64,000 bases of DNA from Pampus argenteus (taxonomy: Eukaryota > Chordata > Actinopteri > Scombriformes > Stromateidae). The translations under genes were made by a program, and so were the position numbers. The notes under the pieces are model-generated. The model was not told where the DNA came from. It worked only from the letters and a program-made list of their open reading frames with translations, and did no database searches. The stretch is taken from contig CM072863.1 in assembly GCA_036937835.1 (NCBI GenBank), positions 7,402,501 through 7,466,500 on the forward strand, in the 5' to 3' direction. Shown here piece after piece: positions 1-13,300 of the stretch. Position 1 is the first letter of the stretch. Each line of letters opens with the position of its first letter.

Positions 1-3000
1 TTCCTCCACTCTGTATCCTCCCACTGGCTGTCAGTGTTTGAAGTGAAGGGCCTGTGACATCACAGCGTTGGACACACAATGGCCACGCTGTGCTCGCACT
101 GCGTCACAGATGCCTGCTTACCCCAGTGGATGCCAGGCAATGGGAAGGCCCATGTAGGAGATCATGCTGCCTGGTAGCAGTGTGTCACCATAAGAGATCA
201 GGAAGTGATATCCTGTCAGTGAGTGTGTAGTATGTACAGTACTCAGCTAAGGTTTTAGGCACTTTAAATGATTATCAATAATGCAATATCACCAGAAAGG
301 CATGTGATCAGTCCCAAATTTATTCTGCAGCATGCAGCAATGACTTCAAACATACAGCCAGAGTCATACAGAACTATCTCAACATTATAGAGTCAGTCTA
401 GTTGAGACAGTCTGTATCCACTGAAGAACTGTGGCAAGTTATCCAAGATACTTGGAACAACCAACCTGGCAAGTACCATGAAAAACTGTAGAGGTGTACT
501 GATGCTGTTTTTAAGGCACAGCATGCTCACATTATTTTATTTAGATCTCCACTGTTTACTGAAGCTAGTATGAAGTTAACTGATAAATTTAAAAAAAAAT
601 ATTCATGGCGTTACTTTTGAAAGCAACCTGACTTTACTTTTAGAGCTGAAAACCTTTGAACCGTACTGTATGTATTGTGTATCATGACTCAGTCATAGTT
701 GGACGCTTATAGATACGGTGTTATGTAATCATCACCACTACACTGTCATAAGCAGTTTCATTTTGCAGCATTGGAGATATGTAAATGGGTAAATTTAACC
801 ATAAATTGCCAGTAATGTTTATTTGCATGAATTCTTAACCCAAAATGATAAATGTGTGTGTCGGTGCCACATATGCTTGTTCCACTACAGAAATAACACT
901 ATAGCATTGTATGTATGTGTTATTTGCACAGTGGTCCTGTCTTAGACTTGATTTAAATCAGTCCTGTGTTTTGGATGGAAGTCATGGATGGAAGTTTGAT
1001 AAGTCTTTAGCAATTTAGCATGTAAAGGTACAGGAACTGAATGTGCTGACCTGTACAGTACAGCATGGTAAGTGCTCTATTTGGTGGAAGCATAGAGCAC
1101 ATGTCCTTCTCTTGCTGGCATTCCTACCTTGCCGATTGCGTTTGGAGATGTAATCACCCCATTTGTCAGACTATAAATATACGGTGCGGCATTCCACCAC
1201 TGTGTGTATGTGTACGTAAATAAGCTGTGCAAGTTAACATCTTGAAAGAGACAACAAGTACTACACTACTTTCGGAGAATCTGCCTCTAAAGCTCCAGAT
1301 GTTAGCAGCTGGTACGTAAGTTGCTCCATCAATAAAATAAATCTGAGTGTTTGTGTTCTGAGAAGGTCTGAGCGATTTTGCTTCTCTGGAGCTGCTTGTG
1401 TGGAGTCTTTCCTATAGACCAAGCTCTGGCACATGTTTGTGTTGGAATGTGTGTGTGCGTGTTCAATGTGTATTTCTGCATGGGTGTGTGTTTTTCATGT
1501 GGGCCATCCAATGGGCACAAAGCGGGCAGTGTGTGCCCCCTCGGGTGCTGAAATGTACACTTTGGACAACAGGAGGCTTCAGTCCTTCTCAATAGGAGCA
1601 GCCCTTCTTATTGTACCTCACGCACAATGAGCTTTTCTCTCTCTCTCTGTCTCTCTGTCTTTTTTCTCTGTCTTTCTCTCTTTATGACCATATACAGACA
1701 GTGTTTCTGATGAGAGTTTGGAAGAATCTGATTCTGGTTGTTTGTTTAGACCCTGGTGTTGCTGCTTTTCTGTGTCCCTCACATGTACACATCACAATCA
1801 GCACATGCAGTCAAATAAAATAGAAACCTAGCCCTCAATAGGATCCCATCACACCTTTTTATAGGTCCAGACAAGTGTAGTCATTCAGGAGATGAATGCA
1901 GGTCATTGCAAAAGGGGAACTATCAGTCCTGGGACTCCCAAAGTGTGTGTATGTATGCATATTTGTGAGTGTGTATGCGTGAGAAAAAACAGGCGTTATT
2001 GTAAAAGGGTGTTCCCCATCATCCTTCTGCTCACATGATCACTCAAAAATAACAAGACCTCATGACACTTCCATCATTGCTGAGGAAGTACCTCCAAATT
2101 TGACAACAACTTAATGGTTGTAATCTGACTGACAACAGTGTGCAAATGTTGTTGTTTGTTGATGGTGTTTATTTTGCTTTGGTTGCAGTATTTGTCTGTA
2201 CAACAGGGCCCAGGATCCTGTTGTCTGTGTTATCTCATTTTAACTTATTCACGACCAAAAAACAATTTATTTATTTATTTTTATTCAAAAAGGTCGGACA
2301 GAATGATTGGACAAAATCTTTGTTTCATTTTTTCTTTCATTAGATATTACCCGATATCTTCTTAAATGTGTGTGTTGATACATTTGAGAAGTTTGACTTA
2401 TTTTGCTGATTTAAAAACAAACAAAAAAACATGTTGATTGAATCTATACAGAGGTTAAGACACTAGCCTCATGATCTGTTGATGTACAAGAAGGACACAC
2501 ATGTGCAGTGAGCACAATGTACATCTTTTAAACGGCCTGATTTATTCAAGAGGCAGTTATTTGAGGCCTCATGCAAAGAAAGAGAGACTCTGTCGCCGTG
2601 AAGGCTCTAAGGCATATACACTTGATAAATAGAAATAGAGTCTGACAACCTGTCATTGAACAACTTGTCAAAAGTGCACTGGATGCCGAGTGCAAGACAG
2701 GAGCCCTAGGGTTAATTAACTTAGCTCAAAGACCAGTTGAAGGGGAAAACTAGATCCAGCAAAGGTTCAACAACTTCACTGCTCTTTTCTTATTTATATG
2801 TTGCACAGTGTCTTGTGTATTCACCCACATATAAATAGAACATTAGACTTTATAGTTGTAGAAGCAGTTATAGTTGCTCAACATTGGCAGTTGCCTCTTG
2901 ACCAACAGTAGTATTTCATCAGCACAACATCTCACAAGTATTGGGCCTTAATAGTAGTCATAATAGATGGTACAAACACTCATGTCCTCCTCAGGATGAG

Positions 3001-3476
3001 TTGCATTGACTTTGTTGATCCTTTGAATTGCCATCTTGTGCCACCATCAGGTCAAAATTTGAAGTAGTACCGGTACTTGTATTTTTTAATTGCAGTGGAC
3101 ATCAGTTGAGATTCTATTTTACTAATAAACAAACACAGACAAAGATGACACATTAGACAAGTATAATGTGAAGAGCACTTCACCATGAAAACAGAGCTCA
3201 GTCACAATATAAAAAGAAAATGAATCACAGCATTGCACACTTCCCCTTCCCCTCTCACTACTCACATATTAACAATTGCAAATTGAATGAGGCTTCTATA
3301 CAAAGACAGTATATCAGTTGAGATAGAAGTGCAGTTTTCACTGCATCCATTTTGATAGCTACTCTTCTTGTTTAGGAATCACCTCAACTCAAGTCTTTCT
3401 GTGTGTTGCATTGTCTCTTTCTCTTATGCCCACTTACTTCCTCTAACTTATGTCTCCCTGCATTTCTTCTCCACAG
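1..3476. other. upstream flank or first intron of tfeb, no gene recognised
   Basis: AT-rich DNA without a convincing exon. It holds a CT/T-rich tract (1627-1682), TG-rich stretches (1440-1500, 1940-1980) and an interspersed-repeat fragment (2990-3075). Upstream 5' UTR exons of tfeb may lie here or left of the window. Confidence 0.5.
2990..3075. mobile_element. degenerate teleost interspersed-repeat fragment
   Basis: The run CTCAGGATGAGTTGCATTGA, then TTTGTTGATCCTTTGA and GCCACCATCAGGTCAAAATT, follows the layout of a non-coding repeat often seen in fish introns (dispersed copies with 'aggatgaat..gactttggtgatcc..ccaccatcaggtc'). Recognised from memory of that pattern; the family name is not certain. 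Confidence 0.5.
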
Positions 3477-3551
3477 CTTCTGCTACCTCTCGGGCTGGAC
3501 TGCGGTGGATTGACATCGGCTCGCCCTCCCCTGCCCCCTCGCCCCCCAGCA

Positions 3552-3581
3552 ATGGCCTCACGCATCGGCTTGCGAATGCAG
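3552..3581 (+). CDS. tfeb: tfeb coding exon 1 (start codon)
   Basis: Encodes MASRIGLRMQ (residues 1-10) and ends at a GTAACA donor in phase 0. The ATG is chosen because mammalian TFEB begins with the same ten residues. The exon itself probably begins at 3477, after a CCACAG acceptor, giving 75 nt of 5' UTR. A second strong pyrimidine-rich AG lies at 3549-3550, just before the ATG. The frame stays open upstream to 3450 but shows no family similarity there. Confidence 0.93.
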
Positions 3582-6500
3582 GTAACACAAATAATTTCCA
3601 CAGGCCAATATATACAGTGCATGCAATCATTGGTCCAGTCTGTTTGTATTGGTGGGTACTAGAGATGGAGGTATTCTGGTCAGTGTCATTTATTTGACCA
3701 TATTTACTTCCAGCAACCAGTTTTTCCTGAAATTCCTGATAGATTTGAATATGCTTTTTGGACCTTTGGTATTTTGATGTATATACTTCACATACTTTTC
3801 TTACAGGGTGATTTAAGAGATGTGTGAGTCACCAGTTGTGCTCTACAAACAAAGAGCACAGGCACAAAGAGAAGTCACTTTATAGGTCTAAATGTTTTAA
3901 TAAAAATTGTGTGATTGTGTGTTTGTCTACCCAGCTGATGCGAGACCAGCTGCAGCAGGAGGAGCAGCGTGAGCGGCAGCAGCAGCAGAATGCAGCCCTG
4001 CAATATATGCAACATCGCATGGCGGGGGCTCCTGCACCCACCCCAGCCATTAGCACCCCGCAGCATTACCAAAGCATGCAGGTCCCCGTGGAGGTTCTTA
4101 AGGTCAGTAGCACTGCAGCAACCTATAATTTTCATTGATTGAGTTTTCATTCAGTTGCCATCAACAAAGTTGTCATTTAGTTGTCTGTGATATATCTCAA
4201 CATTTGATGGATTTGCATACAATTTTATTCAGACATTCATGGATCCCAGAGGATGTATCCTGACTTTGGTTAAAGCCTATTTTTTCCTCTGTTGGATAGA
4301 TTGCTATGATATTTGGTAAATGCATGTCCTCCTCGGAAAAATAAACACATAAAACTACAGTCTTTATCTCAGTCTTTTATCGTTCAACCAGAACCACAGT
4401 GGAGAAATGGTCAATTAAATGTCACATTCAAACTTACTGAAGGTTAGCAGCTGAATGTCAGCTCAAACAAAGAAAATCTTGCACATTTCATTTGCCACAA
4501 ACATAAAAATATATGAATATCTCATATTTTGGTTTTGAGTGAAATTTAGTGATAAACTTTGAATCATTGCCTTCTGCTGTCTTCGCTTCCCTGTGATGTT
4601 AACCAGCGGAAGTATGGACAGCACTACTCTGCAATTACAACCCACATTGTGGTCAGAGGAAGGATTACATCGGTAGTGAGTCGATCTGCGCATCATATTG
4701 TGACAAGAAAGATTTTTATATGTTTTTGATTTTCCCATTAAAGAAACGGTAATTACTGGATAATGGAAACTCAGCATAAGCATAACTCTATCTTAACTCT
4801 TAAGCATAAGAGCATAATCTTAAGCATAAGCAAAATGCTAATCATAATATCTTGTCCAAACTACAGCTCCAAGCCCCTAAATATTCAATATTCAAAACAG
4901 AACTTGAGTAAAGTAAAGTAAAGTGTAAAGTGTGTGAACGTGTTCTGTAATTATGATCAATGATTGATACTGCAGTCATTCATTGAAAATATTTGGGCAG
5001 GAATAAGCCTAAACAGGGATTTGTACTGACCACAGATTCACCTTGTTATCTCCACACACTCTCATTTTTCTACCAAACCAAAATTGTGTCTGAAGTAAAT
5101 TCTCAAAGACTCACTTCCTAGTCAAAATTCAAAAGCATTACACACATGCACTAAACTGATCTCATTGTGTGGACTTGGGGAAGAGAACAAAATTGTTGTG
5201 GAGGTTTAAAAGGAAATGGGGTTGTGGCACTTCTGTTAATCCACTCACATGTTGCTGGGAAAGAGACAGGACAAAAGGGAGCAGTGGAGGTGGTGAGGAC
5301 TTCAGTTAGCATTGTGGCCTCTCTCACAGTGCTGTTCCTTAAGGAAAAAATCAGGGACAGATTTTAAAAAGGCAGAGAGAGAAATGCGGTGGAGCAGCAA
5401 GAAGGTAAGGGATGGAAAGGGGAGTATGTCGTGCAGACAAGAGAGGTTTGACATGTTTGGTGATAGGGCAGACAGGAGCGATGTAGATAATCTGAGTCAG
5501 ACAGAGACAGAAAAAGCTGAAGTGACATTTTGCCCGATTCCACAGATGCCTGTGTGTGTCCTTATCTTTGATGGTGTGTGTTTGTGTGTATATGGGTTTG
5601 TGCAATACTCCATTCTGCACTTGTGTGTGTATGTGTGTGCGCGTTCTTGTACTTTATGGCATTTTGAACTGTAAATCTGTGTAGTGTGTATACACTGGTA
5701 AGCGTATGGAGCAATTTGATGCATTAACAGTTTATTGACAGTGAGTGAATGTTTATGTGGAATGGATGTTTATGAAATTTTAAGAGTTTGTCAGAGTTGT
5801 CAGTGTTTTTTTGCTTTTTGCTTTCATGTTGGAGATAAGGTGAGCTGTCTACCCATCATGCTCAGCTAGCCATAGTCATATCTCCTGCACCGTTTTTATC
5901 TGGATTGAATAGTGGCTGTGGCTTGTGACACCCAGACATGTATTTATTTCAACTGTCAAAACCTGCTGCAAAAAACATATGTTTGTACAAAGAACATGAG
6001 GAAGTAGAAACATCTATTTACTGAAAAGTTTTTGGTTCATTTGATGTAATCCTACTGCTGTTTATAAAACGGAGGATTGAGGACTGAGGAGTTAAATCTT
6101 TCTCTGTAGTAACAGAGCAGCGTTGCTCTGCACTGAGCTTTAGTCTTTGAAGGAATGAGACAAGCTCATTGCTTTTTGCAGCCACACCAGAGGATTTAGT
6201 GTGGATTTACTCCTGTAGACATTACTACTGAGACTTAATATTAATATGTCCTAGTGGGAGTCTAGTGGTCTATTATGGGAGAATATAATGCATTATACAT
6301 TTAAAGTTCATACTCCATGTGTTGTTGGTCATGTGTTTAAATGTCAGTGTTAAAACGTGCTTATACAACACACTAAACATGTATGTATTATTTTAAGTGT
6401 AATTCTAATGATAACCTTCTGTGTTTAGGGATGGGATGCTGATGTTGATAATGCAGAACATTTTTCAAGCAATGGCAATACCAATATATAGCTTTACATA

Positions 6501-9500
6501 GATTACAGACATACAAACTGTTGTTTTAAGACATACCTGAAAAACTGTAAACCAAACCTACCTTTAAGTCATTTATTGTCAAGTGTTAGTTTTGATTTTG
6601 TCAACTGAGCATACATTAAATACTATGGCCTGTTTGCTGTTGTAAGGAAAAATAAATAAACTCTTTTCAGCTCCAGAAAACATCAGTAACTTTCGATGTT
6701 GTCTAGTATATATCTTTGTGAAAAGAGTTTTCAATCTGTGGTTTCACAGCTGCTTAAAGTCCTCTTGGTGGTGATGTTATGTTTTTGTTTACATTTAGAT
6801 CACAGATAACCCCAGTAACCACTAAAAAAAACCTATATGTACAATGTCTCCACCAAGCAAAGGATCAAAAAAGAATCATTAACAGGAGCAACAAAACATT
6901 TTTAGAATTAGCACAATCAATAATAGAACAAGTACTGACAATGCTTTTTCAATATCCACCTCTAATACAGGTACAGACCCACCTTGAGAATCCTACAGAC
7001 TACCACATCCGTCAGTCTCAAAGGCAACAGGTGAAAGAATACCTGTCCACCACCTGTGCCACCAAACAGGTATATTTCTGTCTGCTTTAATAATGCTGGA
7101 TATCTGTTTATGTCTCCACCCATCCACATACAGTACTATTGCAGTATACCTATTTAGATAGATAGATAGATAGATAGATATACTTTATTAATCCCAAAAA
7201 CTGGGAAATTAAATTAATGTTATGTCATAACTCTTATCAGTCATTGATGTCCTTTAGATAGTGATCATCCTCTCTCCCTCTCTCTGACCCCAGACAGTCC
7301 ACGCCGTAGCAGGACCGATGCCACCCTCTCCGCCCACAACCATAGGACCCACAGGAGGCTCAGCATCTGCACCCCCTCCCCTCCACTCTCCACACATGCG
7401 TACCGAGCAGCTCATGTCTGGCAACAGCGCCCCCAACAGCCCCATGGCCATGCTCAAGATTGGCTCCAGCCACGAGAACGAGGTAAACATCTGAAAGTGT
7501 GTGCAAGCAATAGCATTAACATAAACCCACAAACATTAATTTCTGGTCATGTTATAGAGTACATTTTTACAAGAACCAGATTGAACAAATAATCCTAAAA
7601 TATGACTTAATTACACACCTGTATAAAATTATGGGGATTGAATATTAACCCCAAAGTGAAATTCTCTCCACATTTTATCCGCATTATAATGATTTAATTG
7701 GTCTATGGTAGGCAGGGGCAGCATTTGTGAGTGCATTTGTGTCAATGGGTTGTACGTACAGTAGGTACATGGAAAATGTTGACTGGGAATAATTCAGACT
7801 GGCTATAATCGGAGTTTAAGTACTCCATTATGGCCTTGCAACTGTAATTACAGCTTAACAAGTGACATGAAAACAGCAGAAAGCAATGCCCTTTGAACCT
7901 GAAAGACTTTGACCAACTCTCCTCCTCCTCCTCCTCCTCCTCCTCCTCCTCTTTCAGTCTCACTGAGAGAAAATGGTCTTACCAGTTAGCCTTCATGACA
8001 GAGAAGTCATCTTTTGAGTCTTCTCTTGAGTGAGACATGCACCTGCAGGCGAGTTCACCTGGAGGCCTGCATGTCATCAGTATTCAGGTGTCTTGATAAA
8101 TGTATGAATAGTGAGTGTTTTCAGTGTAGTGTATTCATATGTAGCTTGGTTGCAGTCTTCGTCTTAAGAATTAGATATTATAGGTCATTATCATGTAATA
8201 TGATCACATAATTAACAGTCTTTCCCTGCATTTTTCAGATGGATGAGGTCATTGATGACATCATCAGCATGCAGTCCAATTATGATGATATTCGAGCATA
8301 CATAGACCCTATCCAGATGCCAAACACAGTAAGTAGAGCCAAGTAGAGCCCACCAAGGTGGGATTTCAGGAAACCTTCATTTGTAATTGGTTTTTTATAT
8401 GACTAATGTACTTTATTTTTTCCTTAGAGCAAAAGCAACATAAAGTGTTCTACTAAACAGACACACACATACGTACAGTCTTTCATGAGAGGATTTTAGT
8501 GTTCAGTGCAGTTCAATTATATGAATGGTATATATGTTGATATTGGTCAGGTTATGGTAGATATGTTAAAATCTTTTAAAGGAAAGTCTTCAGATTGGTA
8601 AACCTGACTCAGCTTACTTACTTACTTGTTTTAAAGAAGACTCAGCAATAGACAAAATCACTCAATGATAATATCACACTGTGATAGAATTGAATTGATT
8701 TAGAAATATGTCTACTATATGCAGTATACTGTATACAGCCTTTGTATAGGTACACATGGGTTACACACCTTATAATGTATCACCTTTAAATTACCACACT
8801 AGATTTCCTAATGTTGCATTCACTGTATTTTTAGTTATCTGTGGCTTTTCAGAAGTTCCTGTAAGCATTGTTCATGCATCTGTATTTACTCTGTGTCACT
8901 CCCCTCATTTAATTTCCCTATTCCTTGTTTGATATGCATTTTTTTTTATTCCTCTTTGCAAACATATATTTGAACATGTTTTGAACATCACAGCCCAAAA
9001 AAACAAAATTAAATAACATTTTTGCCCCTTTTGGACAGACAGTTACAATATGGCTCATTTGAAATGCTGCAAACAGTTGCAGATGGTAGTGTACGTATCC
9101 ACACACATGGCCATGAGGTCCCCAGTTAAGCAGAATTAACTACTGAGGTACTTTAACACAAAATGTGATGTCCACACAAGTGTACGCCAGGTCCTAAGAG
9201 GTTAAGGATGGTGATGGTATTCAGGCAGTTGTTAGTCTTGCTAACAATAAGTTTATTGAATGGTTAGTGTTAGAGGATGACATACTTTCTTCTGCACTTA
9301 ACCTGCTTTCTCAGTTTTCTGTCTGTACTTTGCATTGACAAATTATGAAGTGCTCTGTTATGTCTTTTTGCACACAGACACAGATACACAAACTCACATT
9401 CACTCATGTAAAAGTGTATAATTGGCTTAAACACTAAACATTCCATAACCAAACCATGTTGGACATAGTTAGGAACTGTAGGGAAGACATGTCAGATGAG

Positions 9501-10282
9501 GACTGTACAGTGCTTTGTGTTTCAGGGAACAAACTCAGAAATTAACAATTAAACTGCCAGCAGTTAGAGTTCAACTTGTTTACAAGACATTCAGAGGGAG
9601 GGGGTGGAGAAAGAGGGGGGAGAGTAAAAGATGGGAGGAGGGAAGGGAGATGAGGGCAATTTGTGCAAGGGGAAAACAGGCTGAAAGTCCAGTTAGGGGA
9701 AAGTTCACTCTTGTTTGGTGAGGAGCGAAGGTAGAAGAAAGACGGGATCGGTGCTACTGAGGTCAGTCTACCAGGACGGGGCGGCATTGCCAGAGAGAGC
9801 TGCGTGTGCTGCTTGTGCCTGAGAGCGAGAAAGAAAGAGCCCCAGCCTTGTTAGGAAAGGAGTAGAGGATGAAGGAGATGAATAAGACTTATGCCATTGT
9901 GGAAGTAATTGAAGGAGAACAGATTCAGCTGGTAAGATAATGATAAAATGCTGTTTTAAAGAGTGTGTTTAATGTAAGCTTTGGTTGGTGTTATAGGAGT
10001 TGGTTGGAGCTTTCAGTTCTCTTGGACCGATGCAGCAGCATCTCTAACTCTCAGCCTCGGGTCTCTCATTATGCGATGAGCCACAGGATGGTGGGTGGGG
10101 GAGGTTTTTAAATGTTGTGTCTTTTTTTGAGTGTGTGGATGGGTTGAATGTAGGAGTCAGGATTGTTGCACATTTGAGTTGGTATTGTGCATCATATTTT
10201 CATATTCACCATGCAATTAGAGAATAATTGTTATTATTATTATTACAGTATGAGTCTTGACATCTGCACACTCAGACACACT

Positions 10283-10320
<38 letters not shown>

Positions 10321-13300
10321 AATAGAGAGAGAAAGACCTAAGAAGCCTCTTGTAGCTTCATCTGATAGCATGTCATCTGGTTGATTGGTTTAATCAGAAT
10401 GAGTTCATCTGCATATATCTGTGTGTACATATAATTCAGCATCGCACTGATTGGTTAGATTATGTGATCGATCAACCCTGTGGATGATCAGTGAGTGTGA
10501 AGATAGTACAAGAAATGAACTGCAAGTGAAACTCTCAGCACGGCTCAATATGACATTAGAGACGCTTTTTTCAGAACATTGCTGATGCTGTGTAAAGTTT
10601 GTTATGGAGGAAACTGAATACAAAACTGAAAACTGTTTTGTATTAAAATATACTGGAATCAGAAATCTTAGCCTTATTCCCAACAGACAGACCAGTGAGT
10701 AAAGCTCACCTGCTAATCCTGATGGGGATTAAAGTGGCAAACTCCATGGAATTCTTGGAATCTCAAAGTTTAGTTCGAGCCAGGAACACCACTGAATACC
10801 AAGCACAAAAGAACAGATTGACTCACGAGTGTGAGTGTGAGTGTGTATGGATGGTTACACTGAGCCATATTGAGTACCAGTCACGTGAACTCATTTATTT
10901 AGGTTAGTTTGAATGGGGCAGGGAGGTGGGATATCCAGCCAGGACATGGGTAGTTATAGCAGAAGCAGAGAGGAGGCTGGGAATTAGAGTTTATATGGAA
11001 GTTTGTGTTTTTGAGTGCTTTATAATAAGGGGGGATCCTGAAACAACCGTAATGGGGTGTAACGTTATACCATGGGATTCTGTCATTTATATTGATGTAG
11101 TTTTGTTTTCAAAATTATCTTTGGAGAACATTTAATAAGTCAAATTTCTTTAGATATAATAGAGAAAATCACAGTTTCTATTATCATAAAGTCCAGTGTG
11201 ATGACGACCAAATAGATAATTAAAGATATTTCTTGCTTAAACAACTGAATATGAATACATGCATGAATATGCAGTAAAGTGCATAAATGTTGGATAGACT
11301 CCTTGTGATTATTACTTTCTAGTGAAGATTTATACTTTACGCTGTACCGAGTATATAATTTACATACAGAAGGAAACCTGTGGAGGCCTATGTGTGTGTG
11401 TGTATGTGTGTGTGTGAATGTGTTTGATCTCATAGCTCACTCAGTAGCCAGCAGATAAGGTATCTTTTCTTTTGAGTTCTTTATCTTTCAGGCCTCATTA
11501 GCAGCGTCACATTTGCCCTTACTTCAAGAAGTAAGACACAGCTGATAACAAGGCATCAAATGTCCATCGAACTAAGTAAAATATACAATTAAAAGGAAAT
11601 CTGTTTTTTTTTAGGATCCCATACAAAACTAAATCACAGCTATTATACAGTGTCTAAAGTGCAAGAGTTGGGAGACCACTCCGCAAATGAGAAGGCAGAG
11701 GAGCGAATCAAGCTGTAAAGAGATAAGATATTGTAGATATGATGATAGTCAATGATTACTGTTTTTGGCAGGCTGTTTTCAGGTGTGATATTATTGCACT
11801 ATCTCCACTTTACAGCACACTAAAGATATACAGCTTTATAAAGGTACTTACCAAGAGGTATGAAGCTGTAAATGAGTTGTTAAGGAAACCGAAATGATCT
11901 GGATTTACACCTTTCTCATACTACAGTTAAATTACAAATAACGTATTCTATGTTATCTGACATAATGCTTTATTTAGGACTTTGGAGGAGGCATTGGTGC
12001 CATCTTTGCAGGATTTTCACTGTGTTATGTAGAAGTACCAAAAGTACAAAATAATCACACTTGAGTTTCACTCACATCCCCAATTAAACCTTTCAATGTG
12101 TTCATGAAGCCCAAAGCATTCATATGGCTTCCTCATTACGCAACAGACAAAGCAATCTGCTCCTCTGCGTGCATCTATGAACTGCAGTTGTCTCAAGTTG
12201 ACTATTGATTTATTTGAATTGATCATAATACATGTAGATTGCTGGTCTTCTAAATCTTTGTACATGTTGTTTACATGTTTTTGTGTGTGTCTTCCCCAGC
12301 TCCCTCTGTCCAGCAGTCACCTGGATGTGTATACAGGTCCTGGGATGAAGGGGCCAGCCATTGCTATGACCAGTAACTCCTGTCCTGCCAACTTGACCAT
12401 CAAACGAGAACTGTCAGGTGCGAAAGTGAAGGTTTTTGCACATTGTAGTCATATTTATTTCCAGCAAATTATATAGCTTTAAGATATTGATTCAAAGCAT
12501 TTAAGAAGTTATTAGGTAATATAGAAAACTGAAGTCCTTGTAGTCCTGTCATTTAGTTTATTGATTATAAAACATTGCACTCTATTATGTTATTATGTCT
12601 GTAAGTCTTAAGTGCATTTTTCAGTCATTAGCTAATCACATTTTGTTTTTGCAAAGACACAGAAGCCCGTGCGCTGGCAAAGGAGAGACAAAAGAAAGAT
12701 AACCACAACTTGAGTGAGTTTTTCTCTCAGCCTTCTATTTCTCTAAATTATCTTTTCCTTTCTCCAATTGTTTTCTCCCATAGTGTACATGCACAGGACC
12801 TGCACACATGCACTATGCACACATGGGTGCACACACACACACCATAATCTCTCTTTCAAAAACAGCTTTATACAGCCTTGCGCTGATTTAGCTGACATAG
12901 TGCAACTAGTGGGTGGATGGTTAACCTGCGAATTTCTGCTGTTCTGGCACTTAAGTGTAATTGCCTGTGACCGTGTGTGTAAGTGTGTGTTTGTCCCTTT
13001 CTGCCCTCTGAGTACATCTTTTCATACTATTCATGCCATTCTTCCGTATTGTTGTATTTATTGTGTCTTCTCCTATTTATCTCCTATCTTCATCTTCTCT
13101 TCAACAGTTGAAAGAAGGAGGAGATTTAACATCAATGATCGTATTAAAGAGCTGGGCACTATGATTCCCAAACCCATTGACCTGTGAGTAGTTTACTCCG
13201 TGTTTTCAGTGTAGATAGAATTGTTACATTAAATCTCACTTACTGCCAGTTACTTATGTATGCGTTTGTCTTTGTGTCCTTACTGTGTGCTTAGTGATGT

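Larger units (their letters stand above)
4103..6970 (+). other. tfeb: tfeb intron 2
   Basis: 2.9 kb. Apart from the interspersed repeat and the AGCATAA tandem, it holds GA-rich DNA at 5360-5420 and TG-rich DNA at 5560-5650. No further exon was recognised. Confidence 0.7.
8329..12299 (+). other. tfeb: tfeb intron 5
   Basis: The largest intron (about 4 kb). Contents: GA-rich DNA at 9595-9868, the candidate alternative first exon, a GT/GA microsatellite (10285-10321), the CLEAR-like site, and a TG stretch at 11390-11420. The remainder is AT-rich and unremarkable. Confidence 0.7.
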
